From: Cladorhizidae sp. MBARI D1340-BT2
Taxonomy: Eukaryota > Porifera > Demospongiae > Poecilosclerida > Cladorhizidae
Length of the DNA: 64,000 bases
Reading direction: 5' to 3'
Assembly: GCA_028752905.1 (NCBI GenBank)
Contig: JAQNBH010000002.1
Coordinates: forward strand, 20,853,059-20,917,058
A program made the translations under genes and the position numbers. The notes under the pieces are model-generated. The model searched no databases and was not told the origin of the DNA. It was given only the letters and a program-made list of their open reading frames with translations. Positions 23,205-35,200 of the stretch are shown one piece after another. Every line of letters starts with the position of its first letter. Position 1 is the stretch's first letter.

Positions 23205-23483
23205 TCTGTATATATCATGAAAGATGGAATTATTATGAACCCATGATTTGTTACTCGTCCCCAGTTTATTGGCTATATTACATATTACTGTATAGACACC
23301 ACATTTTATGTTAACAGAAATACCAGAGGTTAAATTTAAGCGAGATATTAAGTGACATCAACCTTACTAGATTCATGCAAATCGGAATTGAAGTACCTGA
23401 ACTGACTTCAGTAGATTTAATTAACCATACTCAGACATGATGCATTCAAAGAGAGAAGAATTAAACAACAACCATGTATTGTA

Positions 23484-23512
23484 CAGTAGACCCTCCCTTA
23501 TCCGGATCCCTA
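23484..23512 (+). repeat. pogo/Tigger-like terminal inverted repeat
   Basis: CAGTAGACCCTCCCTTATCC is preceded by TA (23482-23483). CAGT...CCTC..TTATCCGG is the characteristic terminus of pogo/Tigger elements, which duplicate TA. A degraded partner may be 'tctggatattaagga' near 23875-23890. Confidence 0.5.
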
Positions 23513-23649
23513 CTGCACCCGTGCATGTGCTAAATGCACCCTCCCAATAGTCGTTGAAATTCTAAAACAGGATTGAAAGGAAAGCTAGAAGCTGCGAATA
23601 GTAGGGTAGGAATTTTCCATATATAAAAAGAAAGGACTGAGTTGATAAC

Positions 23650-23762
23650 CTTCATGCTGACAAAGATGGGATAGACACTTCAAGCTGCCAGATATGAGAT
23701 AGACCCTTCAAGCCGACGGAGATGAGATAGACCCTTCAAGCTGATAGAGATGGGATACAGCA
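23650..23762. repeat. Short minisatellite, about 34-37 bp unit, 3-4 copies
   Basis: Repeats of 'gagatgagatagacccttca' + 'agctgac' with substitutions. Confidence 0.75.
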
Positions 23763-25235
23763 GAGAAGTGAAGATTTTTTTTGTATGGTTCAGCACATTT
23801 ATGATCGCTTTTCAGTATACAGGGAATTGCCTAAGGGGGGGGGGGGGGCAACTGCAGTTAAGGAGGTTGTGACAATCTGGATATTAAGGATGGTTAAAGA
23901 TGTGACAAAGTTTCTAATGAATTTTAATAATACAATTTCCAGGGGTGGGGGCTAAAAGAAACCCTGGTATATATATATTACCCACCACCAACTATGTGCT
24001 GCACATTGTGATTTCAATTTCTATTCAGTATCATTCCAAGATTGAAAATGAGAGACAGTCAATTATCAACTTTGCATCAGAAAATCAAGCACACACACAT
24101 GCATGCACACACACGCCCAGACTTCTATAGGCAGTAGTTTCAAACTATAATACTGCAGGTAGAATATCACCTCTCATATGGATGGTGAATATCAGAGGTC
24201 AACGATGCAGTAACTTGCAATAAGAGAACAGGATATCCATGCCTCAGTAATCATATGCCAAAAATTTGAAATTGGGAAGCCCAAGAGCATTCAATCACCT
24301 TTTTGAATTAAGGGGGGACTATACCTGAAACTGGGAGAAAAACGTCTGTTGATTTGGACTGCCCATAACTTTTTTTATAATTACTGTCCAAATAATATTA
24401 TGGTCATATTGTTCCTTGATCTATGTGCACTTTCCAATGATATAAAAGATTAGTCTATAGGTCAGAAGATACATGCAGAAATATCAAGGCATTCCAAAAA
24501 ACTAAACACTTCTGCCCCAACACTTCCCCCTCACCCATACTTACAAACCAAAAGCTGTAAATTGGTCTGTGGTTTGCCTAAGCTAATAGCTATTATATGG
24601 CAGAGACAAAAATTCAATAACTAAACTGGGGGGAGTGGCACATCCTGCCGTATTAGTGAATACGCGATCTTAAGGCAGCTGACACCGACAGCTCATTAAT
24701 TATTCATGAGATGATTGAATGGTAATATAACTTGATTGTCCTTTGTCTCCTATAGGTAATTTTAGTGTCAAAAGACAGCTTATTTTAATGGCTTTCCAAT
24801 GATATGATTCATAATCATTTTCAACCAAGCATAAAATGGATACCTTCTAGCTTGACCATGGTCACAATAAAAATTGCTATACAATAATGATAGCCAACTA
24901 CCACTTCCCATTTATGGAGGTGCTAGAATAAACACTAAAGTGTGCATTGCATTGAGCATTTGCCACAAAACCACATAGGACCTTTGTTACAGAACCAACC
25001 ATCATCAACCATAAGTGGGTCCAACATATCAATGTGTACCTGTACCATAACTCTTCAAATGCAATTATGCTCAATGGAATGCATAGAGCATAGAATGAGC
25101 TTCAGAATGATATATTATGAAGCAATATTGATCAAGTTTTCACAGAGATATAATTTTTTTGGCATGAAAAAACAAACGTTTTAGGAAACCACTGTTGCAG
25201 TTTGGTATACCATTTTTACCTGCTCTCCAGTGTGT

Positions 25236-26015
25236 TTAAGGGGGGACATCTGCACTTTTTAATTTTAATTTTTTTAACCTGTGGTTACAACTTTAGAGCT
25301 CAGTAGATTCTGCAAACTTCATGGTATGGACTTGATATATAGCTCAAAAGATAGGTCTCTCTGTGTGCTCTCTTTTGATACTAAAATATGTTTCATAGGT
25401 ATAACTATAGGCAAGTTACTACACCCTAAAGCGGAGGGACTTCAAAAACCTGCACCCCAAAACCGCCGTTGGAAACCATTCTGAGATGCGAAGTGCAAAA
25501 AAATTAAAAATGGTACGAGTGGCTAGAGGAAGCTCTAGAGCATACAATGACTATATTGAGTAGGCGTGAAAAATTGATTACCTGGTCAAGCGCGCGGTTG
25601 GAAAATTGAAGGCGTTGACAAGGCGTCGCCAAATCAACGCCTTCAATTTTCCAACCGCGCGCTTGACCAGGTAATCAATTTTTCACGCCTACTCAATATA
25701 GTCATTGTATGCTCTAGAGCTTCCTCTAGCCACTCGTACCATTTTTAATTTTTTTGCACTTCGCATCTCAGAATGGTTTCCAACGGCGGTTTTGGGGTGC
25801 AGGTTTTTGAAGTCCCTCCGCTTTAGGGTCTAGTAACTTGCCTATAGTTATACCTATGAAACATATTTTAGTATCAAAAGAGAGCACACAGAGAGACCTA
25901 TCTTTTGAGCTATATATCAAGTCCATACCATGAAGTTTGCAGAATCTACTGAGCTCTAAAGTTGTAACCACAGGTAAAAAAAAAATTAAAAAAAAGTGCA
26001 GATGTCCCCCCTTAA
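25236..26015. mobile_element. Innermost TTAA element: nearly perfect palindrome with about 378-bp arms
   Basis: The arms 25240-25618 and 25634-26011 are inverted copies separated by a 15-nt spacer. By eye they differ by one substitution ('actacaccct' against 'actagaccct') and by small length changes in an A/T tract near the ends. TTAA lies at both outer ends (25236-25239, 26012-26015), with GGGGGGACATCTGC termini. It has no transposase. Related single arms occur at 27.3-28.8 kb. This is a foldback MITE. Confidence 0.9.
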
Positions 26016-26116
26016 AACAGACTTGTTGGTCAGATAAAATATTTTGTGAAAGTGGGGCTCTTAAAAAACCAGTCATTCAAATCACAAGAAAAATGTGTGG
26101 ATGAAGCAAGATATTA

Positions 26117-26401
26117 TCAAGTGAGTGTAGTCTGTGGGGTGCATGCCTGGGTCTGAGCAGCTTCCCTAGCCAGAGCTATCTTCTTGCCTGAGATGGTGGT
26201 GACAGGAATAGGATTTGGAGGGAGTGTGGAAATAGGGGTAGAGCTTGAGGTAGGAGCATAGTTAGAACTGGGGACAGGGTTAGAACTTGTTGAAGCTAGA
26301 GAAGCAGGAGCCTTCATAGCTTGCTTCTGGAAGCCTTTGAAACCCTTAGTGGGTTTCTTCTTGTAATCTGAACGGCACTTCCTGTCAGACATCTTGAACA
26401 A
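26117..26401 (-). CDS. Small ORF resembling the N-terminus of a mobile-element protein
   Basis: 94 codons from ATG at 26401. It has a basic start 'MSDRKCRSDYKKKPTKGFKG', a Ser/Pro/Thr-rich middle, and 'ISGKKIALAREA' near the end. A basic leader with a KGFKG/RGFRG motif and a later 'S.KKL' element is what I recall from N-termini of Mutator-like transposase-domain proteins in invertebrate genomes; that link is tentative. It lies within the middle TTAA element. Translation ends at 26117 without any catalytic domain, so it is either an isolated N-terminal exon or a truncated copy. Confidence 0.35.
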   Translation of the reverse strand: MFKMSDRKCRSDYKKKPTKGFKGFQKQAMKAPASLASTSSNPVPSSNYAPTSSSTPISTLPPNPIPVTTISGKKIALAREAAQTQACTPQTTLT

Positions 26402-27339
26402 AAACTATTCAAATAAAGCTGACTGTGCAGTAGTTCAAAAATTCTCAATTATAATTATGTGCAATTAGAGTACCATTATTCTAGAGGAAGTGGGCTTTAT
26501 TTTGATTGTAAAAGTAAATCTTTAGGCCAAAAGTGGTTGAAGATATGTCCCATGCTATATACTTACGTACCAGGAACTGAGCAAATATCTTCTTGAACAT
26601 TGAGGTGGGGATGCATGTATATAATTCTTTGTTGTAACTCCAGAATGGAGCATCCAAATGCTTTCAAATTTAAAAGACAACTAGTAGAGATGTTTAGGAA
26701 GAGTTTAAAGCAACAGTCAGAAAACTTATAATTTTGACAATAATAGCGAATTTTATGGGTGTCAGCTGCCTTAAGGGGGGGCTAGGGGTACTTAAAAAAA
26801 AAAGCTAACCTCAAATACAACTGATCATAACTTTTTTGTTTCTATATACTCCTATGAACATAATTTTGCTATCAAAAGATAGCCCACTTGTCATGCTTTC
26901 AAATGATATGCATAATCATATACTTTCTTTTTGTCCTCCTTCAAGGTAACTCAAAGAAGCAAGCACCATTGAAGAAGATGCCGCCCACTCCCCACCCTTA
27001 CTAGTATTTTGTATTGGCTTGTAATTGCTTCAGTGGCTAGAGCATGCATAGTGCTACAAATTGAATGGTTTAGAATCTTAAAAAAAAAAATCCACTAGTT
27101 ATGGCGAGTACAAATGTAAAATTTTACCTTAGATCATCATTAGATCATCAATAACTTCACAAAAGAGGCAATGAATTTTTTTTGAAACCATTCAATTTGT
27201 AGAGTAAAGACCGAGCTACATAATGGTATAAAATGTTAGACATAAAATTTATTCGAATGAGTTATTGTGGGCGGGAGGCAAGGAGTCAACATTTTTGACC
27301 AAAAAAAGTTATGGCAATGTAAACATTGAAGTTTGGGTT

Positions 27340-28830
27340 TGCACCCTCCTCTTTAGGCTCTAGTAACTTGCCTATAGTTATCCTATGAAACATATTTTAG
27401 TATCAAGAGAGCATTGAGCTATATATCAAGTCCATACAATGAAGTTTGCAGAATCTACAGAGCTCTAACAAGTTAAAAAAGGGGGGGGGGGGGAAGAATG
27501 CAGCTGTCTCCCCTGTCAGGACCTCAAAAACCTGCATCCCAAAGTCCCCATCCAGAATAACTCCACATTGCTAAGTGCAAAAAAATTGAAATTGGTGCGA
27601 TTGGCTAGAGGAAGCCCGCCTCTATGCAAGCACCTTTTTGATTAGGCGTTAAAAATTTATTACCTGGTCAAGCGTGTGGGTGGAAAATTGAAGGTGTTGC
27701 TTTGCTCCGCTTTAGAGTCTAGTAACTTGCCTATAGTTTATACCTATGAAACATATTTTAGTATCAAAAGAGAGCACACAGAGAGACCTATCTTTTGAGC
27801 TATATATCAAGTCCATACCATGAAGTTTACAGAATCTATGGAGCTCTAAAGTGGTAACCATAAGAAAAAAAGAAAAAAAGGGGGGAAATGCCATTGTCCC
27901 TACTGAATTCCTACTGAATTCAGGTAGGCTTCTTGATCGCCTTCCTGGGGGGATGGTGTGTGCAAAAGCCACTGTAAGTCCAGAATAGAGCATCCAAATC
28001 TTCTGTAACTTGGAATCCACCTTTCCAGTATGTTGAAGCATAGTTGGGTGAGATTTAAAAAAAGTAATAATTTTTTTAATATTTTTTTAAAATCCAACCC
28101 CTAGCACCCCTCAACGATAAATCTGCAAAGGTCACCTCTTCTAATCACCATAACTTGACAACCCATCAAGTAAAAAAAAAATTTTCTCGCTCATATAATA
28201 GCTATTAGCTTAGGCAAACCACAGACCAATTTACAGCTTTTGGTTTGTAAGTATGGGTGAGAGGGAAGTGTGGGGGCAGAAGTGGTCAGTTTTTTGGAAT
28301 GCCTTGATATTTCTGCATGTATCTTCTGAGAAAATATGCCTATAGACTAATCTTTTATATCATTGGAAAGCACATAGATCAAGGAACAATATGAGCATAA
28401 TATTATTTGGACAGAGTAATTATTAATAAAAAAGTTATGGGCAGTCCAAATCAACAGACGTTTCCCCCCCAGTTTCAGGTATAGTCCCCCCTTAAGCGTT
28501 AAAAATTTATTACGTAGACAAGCACGTGGGTGCAAAATTGAGGGTGTTGAATTTTGTTGTTGTTAGTTTTTGTTAGCAATCTGGAGTTATTCTGGATGGG
28601 GACTTTGGGATGCAGTTTTTTTTTTGGTCCCTCCACTTTAGGGTCTAGTACCTTGCCTATAGTTATCCTATGAAACATATTTTTGTATCAAAAGAGAGCA
28701 CACAGAGTGACCCATCTTTTGAGCTATATATCAAGTCCATACCATAAAGTTTGCAGAATCTACAGAGCTCTAAAGTTGTAACCACAAGTGTTAAAAAAAA
28801 ATCTTAAAAAAATATTAAAAAAATAATAAA
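27340..28830. repeat. Partial arms of the palindromic TTAA MITE family
   Basis: Blocks such as 'cttgcctatagttatcctat' and 'gagctatatatcaagtccat' recur at about 27362-27450, 27715-27845 and 28640-28770, in the orientation of the right arm at 25800-25970. A left-arm scrap lies at about 27525-27600. They are more diverged than the palindrome and carry indels. Confidence 0.8.
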
Positions 28831-28965
28831 AATGCAACTGGTGCCAAAGGGGCCGAGAATCGCCGAGAATCTACAGAGCTCTAAAGTTGTACCACAAGTG
28901 TTAAAAAAAACACTTATTATTTTTTTTTTAAAGTAAAAAAATGCAACTGTGCCAAAGGGGCCGAA
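28757..28965. repeat. Tandem duplication of about 105 bp
   Basis: 'gaatctacagagctctaaag' through 'gccaaaggggccga' occurs twice, separated by 'gccgagaat'. The A/T tract differs between copies. Confidence 0.8.
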
Positions 28966-29120
28966 CTGCCGGGTACGAGGGTTTACTTACTGCCTTATAA
29001 ATCCTTCGCTTGTATGAAATTGTGTTTTGTATCCCCAAAGAACTAGCAAAGAAAACAAAAGCAAAACAAATCACATCTACTATTGGAGTTCTCTAGTCAT
29101 TTCCAGTTGCAGCAGGAGGT

Positions 29121-29253
29121 CTACAATTGACCACAATCTGCTACCTCAATCTTCTTCGAGGTCTTGCCATTCTTAGATCCGCAAGCTTCCACTTTTTCTA
29201 TGGTATCCATGCCATCAACCACTTTGCCAAACACCACATGCTTTCCATCCAAC
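29121..29253 (-). CDS. PPIA-like: Cyclophilin coding exon 5
   Basis: Begins with the last base of the Trp codon, reads '[15 protein letters not shown]' and ends 'IEVADCGQL' followed by TAG (29121-29123). Confidence 0.95.
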
Positions 29254-32200
29254 CTGGAAGGAGGTTATAAATCAACAGGTAAGCAAAGCATTTCATGAAC
29301 TGGTTTATGACAAAGACATTCGATAAAACTACAGGAGGAGCTCACAGAACAACAACACATTTTATTGTCTTATCTCATATACAATCGTGATAAAAAGCAT
29401 CATCTCCTCGCCAACTCAGACAGAAAAGCATTCTGAACTTGAACAACCTTCAGAATTCGAAAGGCCAGCTAGAAGAGCTCAATGTGCACAGCCTGGAGGT
29501 GCAAGTCGATCTAGGGATGTTGTTACCTCAGCAACTATATGGTACACTATTTATAGCAAGTTATTTTTTAAACTCGACCTTATTCAGGGTTTAATTTAGA
29601 AAATTGTCCAAGCTAAACTCGACCTCATTCAGGGTTTAATTTAGAAAATTGTCCAAGGTGGGGGGGGGGGGGGGGGGACAAATGGAGGAATCTGGATCTT
29701 AACTCTTAGAACCCTAGCGGCCGGTTTTTCGGCCGATATGTAGAGGCGTATATACCCGAGCGGCCGATATTTCGGCCAGGGATTTCCCTTTTTCACCCTT
29801 CTTTACCAATAAATATAATCAACTTGGAAATTTTTGTTCTTTTTCCCCCTCCAGGACCATAGGGTGGGGGGCATGCCCATGTTAGGGAGCATAGGGTTCT
29901 AAGAGTTAAGGGGGGGGGGGGGGGGGGACATGATGTCAACATCAATAATTATTTTAATAATACAATTTCCAAGGGGGGCAGCCACCCGGTGAAAACTGTT
30001 ATTACATAGCCAGAAAAACAATTGTACTTGGTCATTGGTCCAATATGCTCACATTTAATTTTCTGGATAAGGAAGGTTTACTGCAAGCCATAATAGCACA
30101 CATTATCTACATAGCCACAATTTATTTATTATTATTTTTAATTTTTAGAAGAGCAGGTCTAGGGCAGCTAAGGAGCTACTGTGATACATAATCATCCTAC
30201 CATTCAGTCTTGGCAGTGCAGATAAAGAACTGGGAGCCATTAGTGTTGGTACCAGAATTGGCCATGGACAGGATACCAGGTTCTGTGTGCTTCAATTCAA
30301 AGTTCTCATCAGCAAACCTAACAGAGAAGATTATAATCATATGTAAAGCATCCATAACACAGTAATTAATTCACATCCAATAGCTACATCAGTGTAGGTC
30401 ATTCCATGTCAATTCAACCAGTTTTTAGAAAAGTCCCCGGGTGACCCTCTCAGAATTCAACCATTTTTGGTATGTATGTGCTACAACGTATATTAGGAAG
30501 CTATGCAAAATTTGGGGGCAAAATATTGAATATTTTGGATGATATGACCCTTAAATCATGTCTGGGCGGTGCAAATTTCGCGGGCTTTTTTCCGCGTATT
30601 GATTTTTTGGTCATATTCAAGACCCTGTAACTTTTGATCCGGAAGAGGTTAAGCTCTGAAATTTTCAGGATTTGTTCATCTCACACTCTGCTATAAGGAG
30701 ATGTCAACATAAGATGATTTATGTATACTTTTTTGTGGTACTGATCAAATCAAAAAGGATGATTTCACCAATAATAATGCTTGCGAACCAATGTTTGGCC
30801 ACCAACCAGGCAAAATCTAACTGCTAGAATCCCTTGTAACTTTGTATACAGCATCTCTAGCACCCTGTTCACTAGTGTGTATAATATGAAGTCTCTGATT
30901 CCTACAACTTCTGAGATATAGGCATCCCTATTTGCAAAAAATTAAATTATAATACAGTTTCAACCACAATTTTCGTTATGTGGGATAGGTCATACTATAA
31001 AATGTATTATCTCACAAGAAAGAGTACAATTTACTCTTTCATTAGATATCAAACATATCTTGCTTCCGTAAAGCCTTCAGTAACTAATTGATAATTGAAA
31101 AAGAGACATTTTTATCATTTGTGACATTTTACAGTACTACATGCATATATATACGTATAATTATTGACATTTAAAATTACTTACATTTGTGTGACATGTC
31201 CAGTTTTAGCACTATTTCTAATTCGCCTCTTTCCCTATCTTAGTGTTGTGTTTCAAAAGCATCAAACTTCATAGAAAACCAGATGAGCGGTGGTGCAGTG
31301 TGTGTTTATTTTGATCGCAGCACCAAAAACATACAACGTGAGCTGACCAACTAACCTTACTGAATAAATACAAGAAAACTAAGATAGGGAAAGAAGGGAA
31401 TTGATGCTATTGAGTTTTCCCTGGTGTTTGCCCTGGGATTTTCCATGGGGATCTCCACATTTCTCCATGCTGAATAAATACAAGAAAACTATGATAGGGA
31501 AAGAAGGGAATTGATACTATTGAGTTTTCCCTGGTGTTTTCCCTGGGATTTTCCATGGGGATCACCACATTTCTCCATGCTGCTTATATAAGCCTAAAAA
31601 TCCCACTTGATACATAAAAATCCCAGGTTTCAGTTGAAGATGCTTGTTAGGTGAAATGCTACCATTTTCTAATTGATTCAGTGATATACACTAGTATTCA
31701 AGTTGGACTCGCAAAACATTGTGCCGGATTTAAAGTGTGACACCATGGCTACAAATTTGGAATCTTGTTCAATTGGTGCACATAGAAAAGATCCATGTCA
31801 TAAGAGGACATATTGCAGGACAGTTGGCTTTGTAAATGTTTCTGATTTGACACTGGAAGATAAAAGTCTTCTGTTTGTAAGATGTGGATTGGAAAAAACT
31901 TCTGTCTCTGAAGTTACGACTGTATGTCTTCACCATAAGCAGTTATTCCTTGACAAATTCGAGTTTCTACAAAAAACGTGTTGTGATCCATTTTGTGTCC
32001 ATAAAACAACTGCTAAAGGAAGTCTTCGTAGCCTAGATAAAACTAAAGCTAAAAGTTTGAGTAAACTCGCACACAAAAAAATAAAACCAGGCCAGAAGCT
32101 GTGCCCACGATGTATAGCAATGATGGGAAGTGCAGTGCCATCACAAGAAGATTCATCAAGCAGTGATGAGACATTTTTGCCTGATGAACTGGCAAATCTT

Positions 32201-35200
32201 AACACAAGTATAACATCACTTGGATGCTCACCTATGAAAGTAGACGATGTTAGCCAAAGAGATATTTCAGGTTATGGTAAAAGAAAACTGTTGCAAGCTC
32301 ATGAAGCTCTCAAACAAACAATTGCGAAAAAAATCCATGTCAGTCCCAAAACTCTTAGCAAAGAGGATATCACAAAAGTGAAAAATGCTCTGATCTTGAA
32401 AAAATGATCACGGATATGAAAGAACAGTGTGCCGTTGCAACAAGACAAAAACAACTTCAGATTCTCACAATGGCTCCATCAAGTTGGTCTGTAAAGCAGA
32501 CAGCTGAAGAGTTCAATGTTTCCCAGTATATGGTTAAAAAATCCCGAGCCTTGAAAAAATTACACGGTGTGTTTGCCGAACCTGGTGCAAAGAGAGGAAA
32601 GGAAATATCTGATGAGATCAAGAAAAAGGTAGTGGACTTTTATGAAGATGATGAGTATACTCGTCTTTGCCCAGGTAAAAAGGAATTTGTGTCGGTGAAA
32701 GTGAATGGACAACGTGTTCACAAACAGAAAAGACTGTTACTTGCTAATCTTCATGAGCTGTATGCACTGTTCAAAGAAAAGACAGGTGGTGCTTACAATA
32801 TAGGAGTTTCTAAGTTTTGTGAATTCCAACCTCCTTGGTGTATTACAGTAGGTGCAAAAGGCGCTCATTCAGTCTGTGTGTGAAATTCACCAAAATGTGA
32901 AGCTACTTTTAGCAGCTATTGCAGAACTGAAGCTGGATTACGCAACATTGCTGTCGATTATTGTATGTGACATTAAATCAAAAGACTGCATGATACATCG
33001 TTGTGACCAGTGTCCAGGTATCAATGCCTTACAGACTCATGTGCATAATTTGATCTCTGAACAGTTAGACATGGATGATGATGATCTTATCACATTCAGC
33101 CAGTGGGATCACACCGACCGCACTACAATAGTCAGAAGGCAAGTCTGTTAGTAATTTTATCACAATTCTCTGCGATCAGTTTGACAAGCTTACCACACAT
33201 CACTATATTTCAAAAGCACAGGCAGCCTATCTCACCAGTTGCAAAGAAAATCTTCGACGGAACACTGTGTTGGTAATTCTAGACTTTGCAGAGAATTATT
33301 CTTTCCTTATCCAAGACTCTATTCAAGGATTTTATTGGGAGAATAGACAGGCAACTCTCCACCCTTTTGGAGTATATTTCATTGACAGTGATGGAAATCT
33401 GTGCAGCATGTCTCTGTGTGTGATAAGTGACTGTATGCAACATGATACAGTGACTGTTTATGCATTCCTGCATGCTGTTCTGCAGCATATCAAAGATGTG
33501 TTACCAGATGTGAAGCATGTGAAATACTTCAGTGATGGAGCTGCCAGCCAGTACAAAAATTATAAGAATTTCTCCAACCTCTGTATGCTTGCTGATGATT
33601 TTGGATTATCTGCTGAGTGGCACTTTTTTGCCACAAGCGATGGCAAGAGTATCTGTGATGGAATAGGTGGAACGGTAAAACGCTTGGCCACCAGAATGAG
33701 TCTCCAGCAAACATCTGCAGGATATATTCTGACTCCATCAGAGCTATTTCAGTGGGCTACTGCACACATTCATGGCATTAAAATGTTCTACCTTTCTGTT
33801 AGTGATGTGGATATATATCGCCCCAGACAACTCGAGCGATTTGCTGATGCACACACAATTCCAGGTACAAGAAGTCATCATTGTTTCATTCCTGTGGACA
33901 ATAACAACTTGAAGATTAGTAGAATTTCAGGAACAAATGTGACAGTCAATCAAACAGAAGCTATTCCAGTATTCCAAGATCTACATCCTGGACAATACAT
34001 TGCTGCCATCTATGATCGGGATTGGTACATAGGAAATATCGCAGAAGTATCAGAAGATGCTGCAGATATTTTGGTAGACTTTATGCAACCCAAAGGACCA
34101 GCAAATTCCTTCACTTGGCCATATCGAAAAGACCAATGTTGGGTCCCAGAACATCATGTCCTGGCATTAATTGAAGGCTTGACGAGTTCAACTGGACGGC
34201 AGTACAACCTTGATGCACCCTCATTGAAGAAAGTTTCTGACGGTTTTAGGCAGTTTTGTAAGAGACACAACTTGTAATTATATTTTTGCACCCATTGATA
34301 TGCAATGTTAGTTCTAACACAAGGTCATGTTACATCATCTGTAGGTAAAGTAAATGTTAATATTATGTCACGAATGATAAAAATGTCTCTTTTTCAATTA
34401 TCAATTAGTTACTGAAGGCTTTACGGAAGCAAGATGTGTTTAATATCAAATGAAAGAGTAAATTTTTCTCTTTCTTGTGAGATATAACATTTTATAGTAT
34501 GACCTATCCCACATAACGAAAATTGTGGTTGAAACTGTATTATAATTTCATTTTTTTGCAAATAGGGATGCCTATATCTCAGAAGTTGTAGGAATCAGAG
34601 ACTTCATATTATACACACTAGTGCTCAGGGTGCTAGAGATGCTATATACAAAGTTACAAGGGATTCTAGCAGTTAGTTTTTGCCTGGTTGGTGGCTAAAC
34701 ATTGGTTCGCAAGCATTATTATAGGTGAAATCATCCTTTTTGATTTGATCAGTACCACAAAAAAGTATACATAAATCATCTTATGTTGACATCTCCTTAT
34801 AGCAGACTGTGAGATGAACAAATCCTGAAAATTTCAGAGCTTAACCTCTTCCGGATCAAAAGTTACAGGCTCTTGAATATGACCAAAAAATCAATACGCG
34901 AAAAAAGTCCGCGAAATGTGCACCGCCCAGACATGATTTAAGGGTCATATCATCCAAAATATTCAATATTTTGCCCCCAAATTTTGCATAGCTTCATAAT
35001 ATACGTTGTAGCACATACATGCCAAAAATGGTTGAATTCTGAGAGGGTCACCCGGGGACCCCTGGTTGAATTGACATGGAATGACCCGTGTAGGAAATTA
35101 CAACCAAAATCTGTTCATTTGTCCGAGTACAATCAATTTTGCTCTGCCATTCTTAGATTTTGACGTGCCATCATTTTTTTGTTGTTGAAAGGTTATTAGA

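Larger units (their letters stand above)
24670..26774. mobile_element. Middle TTAA-bounded element, 2.1 kb
   Basis: TTAA (24670-24673) is followed by GGCAGCTGACACC. The exact reverse complement GGTGTCAGCTGCC is followed by TTAA (26771-26774). It contains the palindromic element at 25236-26015 and a small minus-strand ORF at 26117-26401, and lies inside the outer element. Confidence 0.65.
24308..28495. mobile_element. Outer TTAA-bounded element, 4.2 kb, with about 290-bp terminal inverted repeats
   Basis: TTAA plus GGGGGGACTATACCTG at 24308 is mirrored by CAGGTATAGTCCCCCC plus TTAA at 28495. Inverted homology continues inward for about 290 bp (24312-24600 against 28190-28491) with small indels, for example around 'gtttgcctaagctaatagct'. 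TTAA duplications are used by piggyBac, Kolobok and some Sola elements. The terminal G run does not settle which. The interior contains at least two further TTAA elements. Confidence 0.75.
29254..30200 (-). other. Cyclophilin intron 4 (947 bp)
   Basis: Contains a 45-bp tandem duplication, a TTAA MITE (29699-29909) between two poly-G tracts, and a pogo-like terminus near 30083. Confidence 0.85.
30396..35087 (+). mobile_element. Complete but decayed 4.7-kb DNA transposon with long TIRs, in cyclophilin intron 3
   Basis: The terminal inverted repeats are about 731 and 722 bp (30396-31126 and 34366-35087) and start '(A/G)GGTCATTCCATGTCAATTC'. GTGT flanks both sides (30392-30395, 35088-35091), compatible with a 4-bp target duplication; GTGTA is also possible with a 1-nt shift. 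Between the TIRs lie a Cys/His-rich N-terminal ORF and a helix-turn-helix plus DD(D/E)-like catalytic region, in the orientation opposite to the host gene. Long TIRs and a 4-bp duplication would fit the Sola group, but I cannot confirm the superfamily. Confidence 0.85.

Noticed and set aside
26773..28112. A fourth TTAA element from TTAAGGGGGGGCTAGGGG to CCCCTAGCACCCCTCAA
   Set aside because: The termini are only partly complementary and the right flank reads TCAA, so I did not list it as an element.
23484..30083. The two pogo-like termini as ends of one 6.6-kb element
   Set aside because: A cyclophilin exon and the TTAA nest lie between them, and the right side lacks a TA duplication. They are better seen as separate copies.
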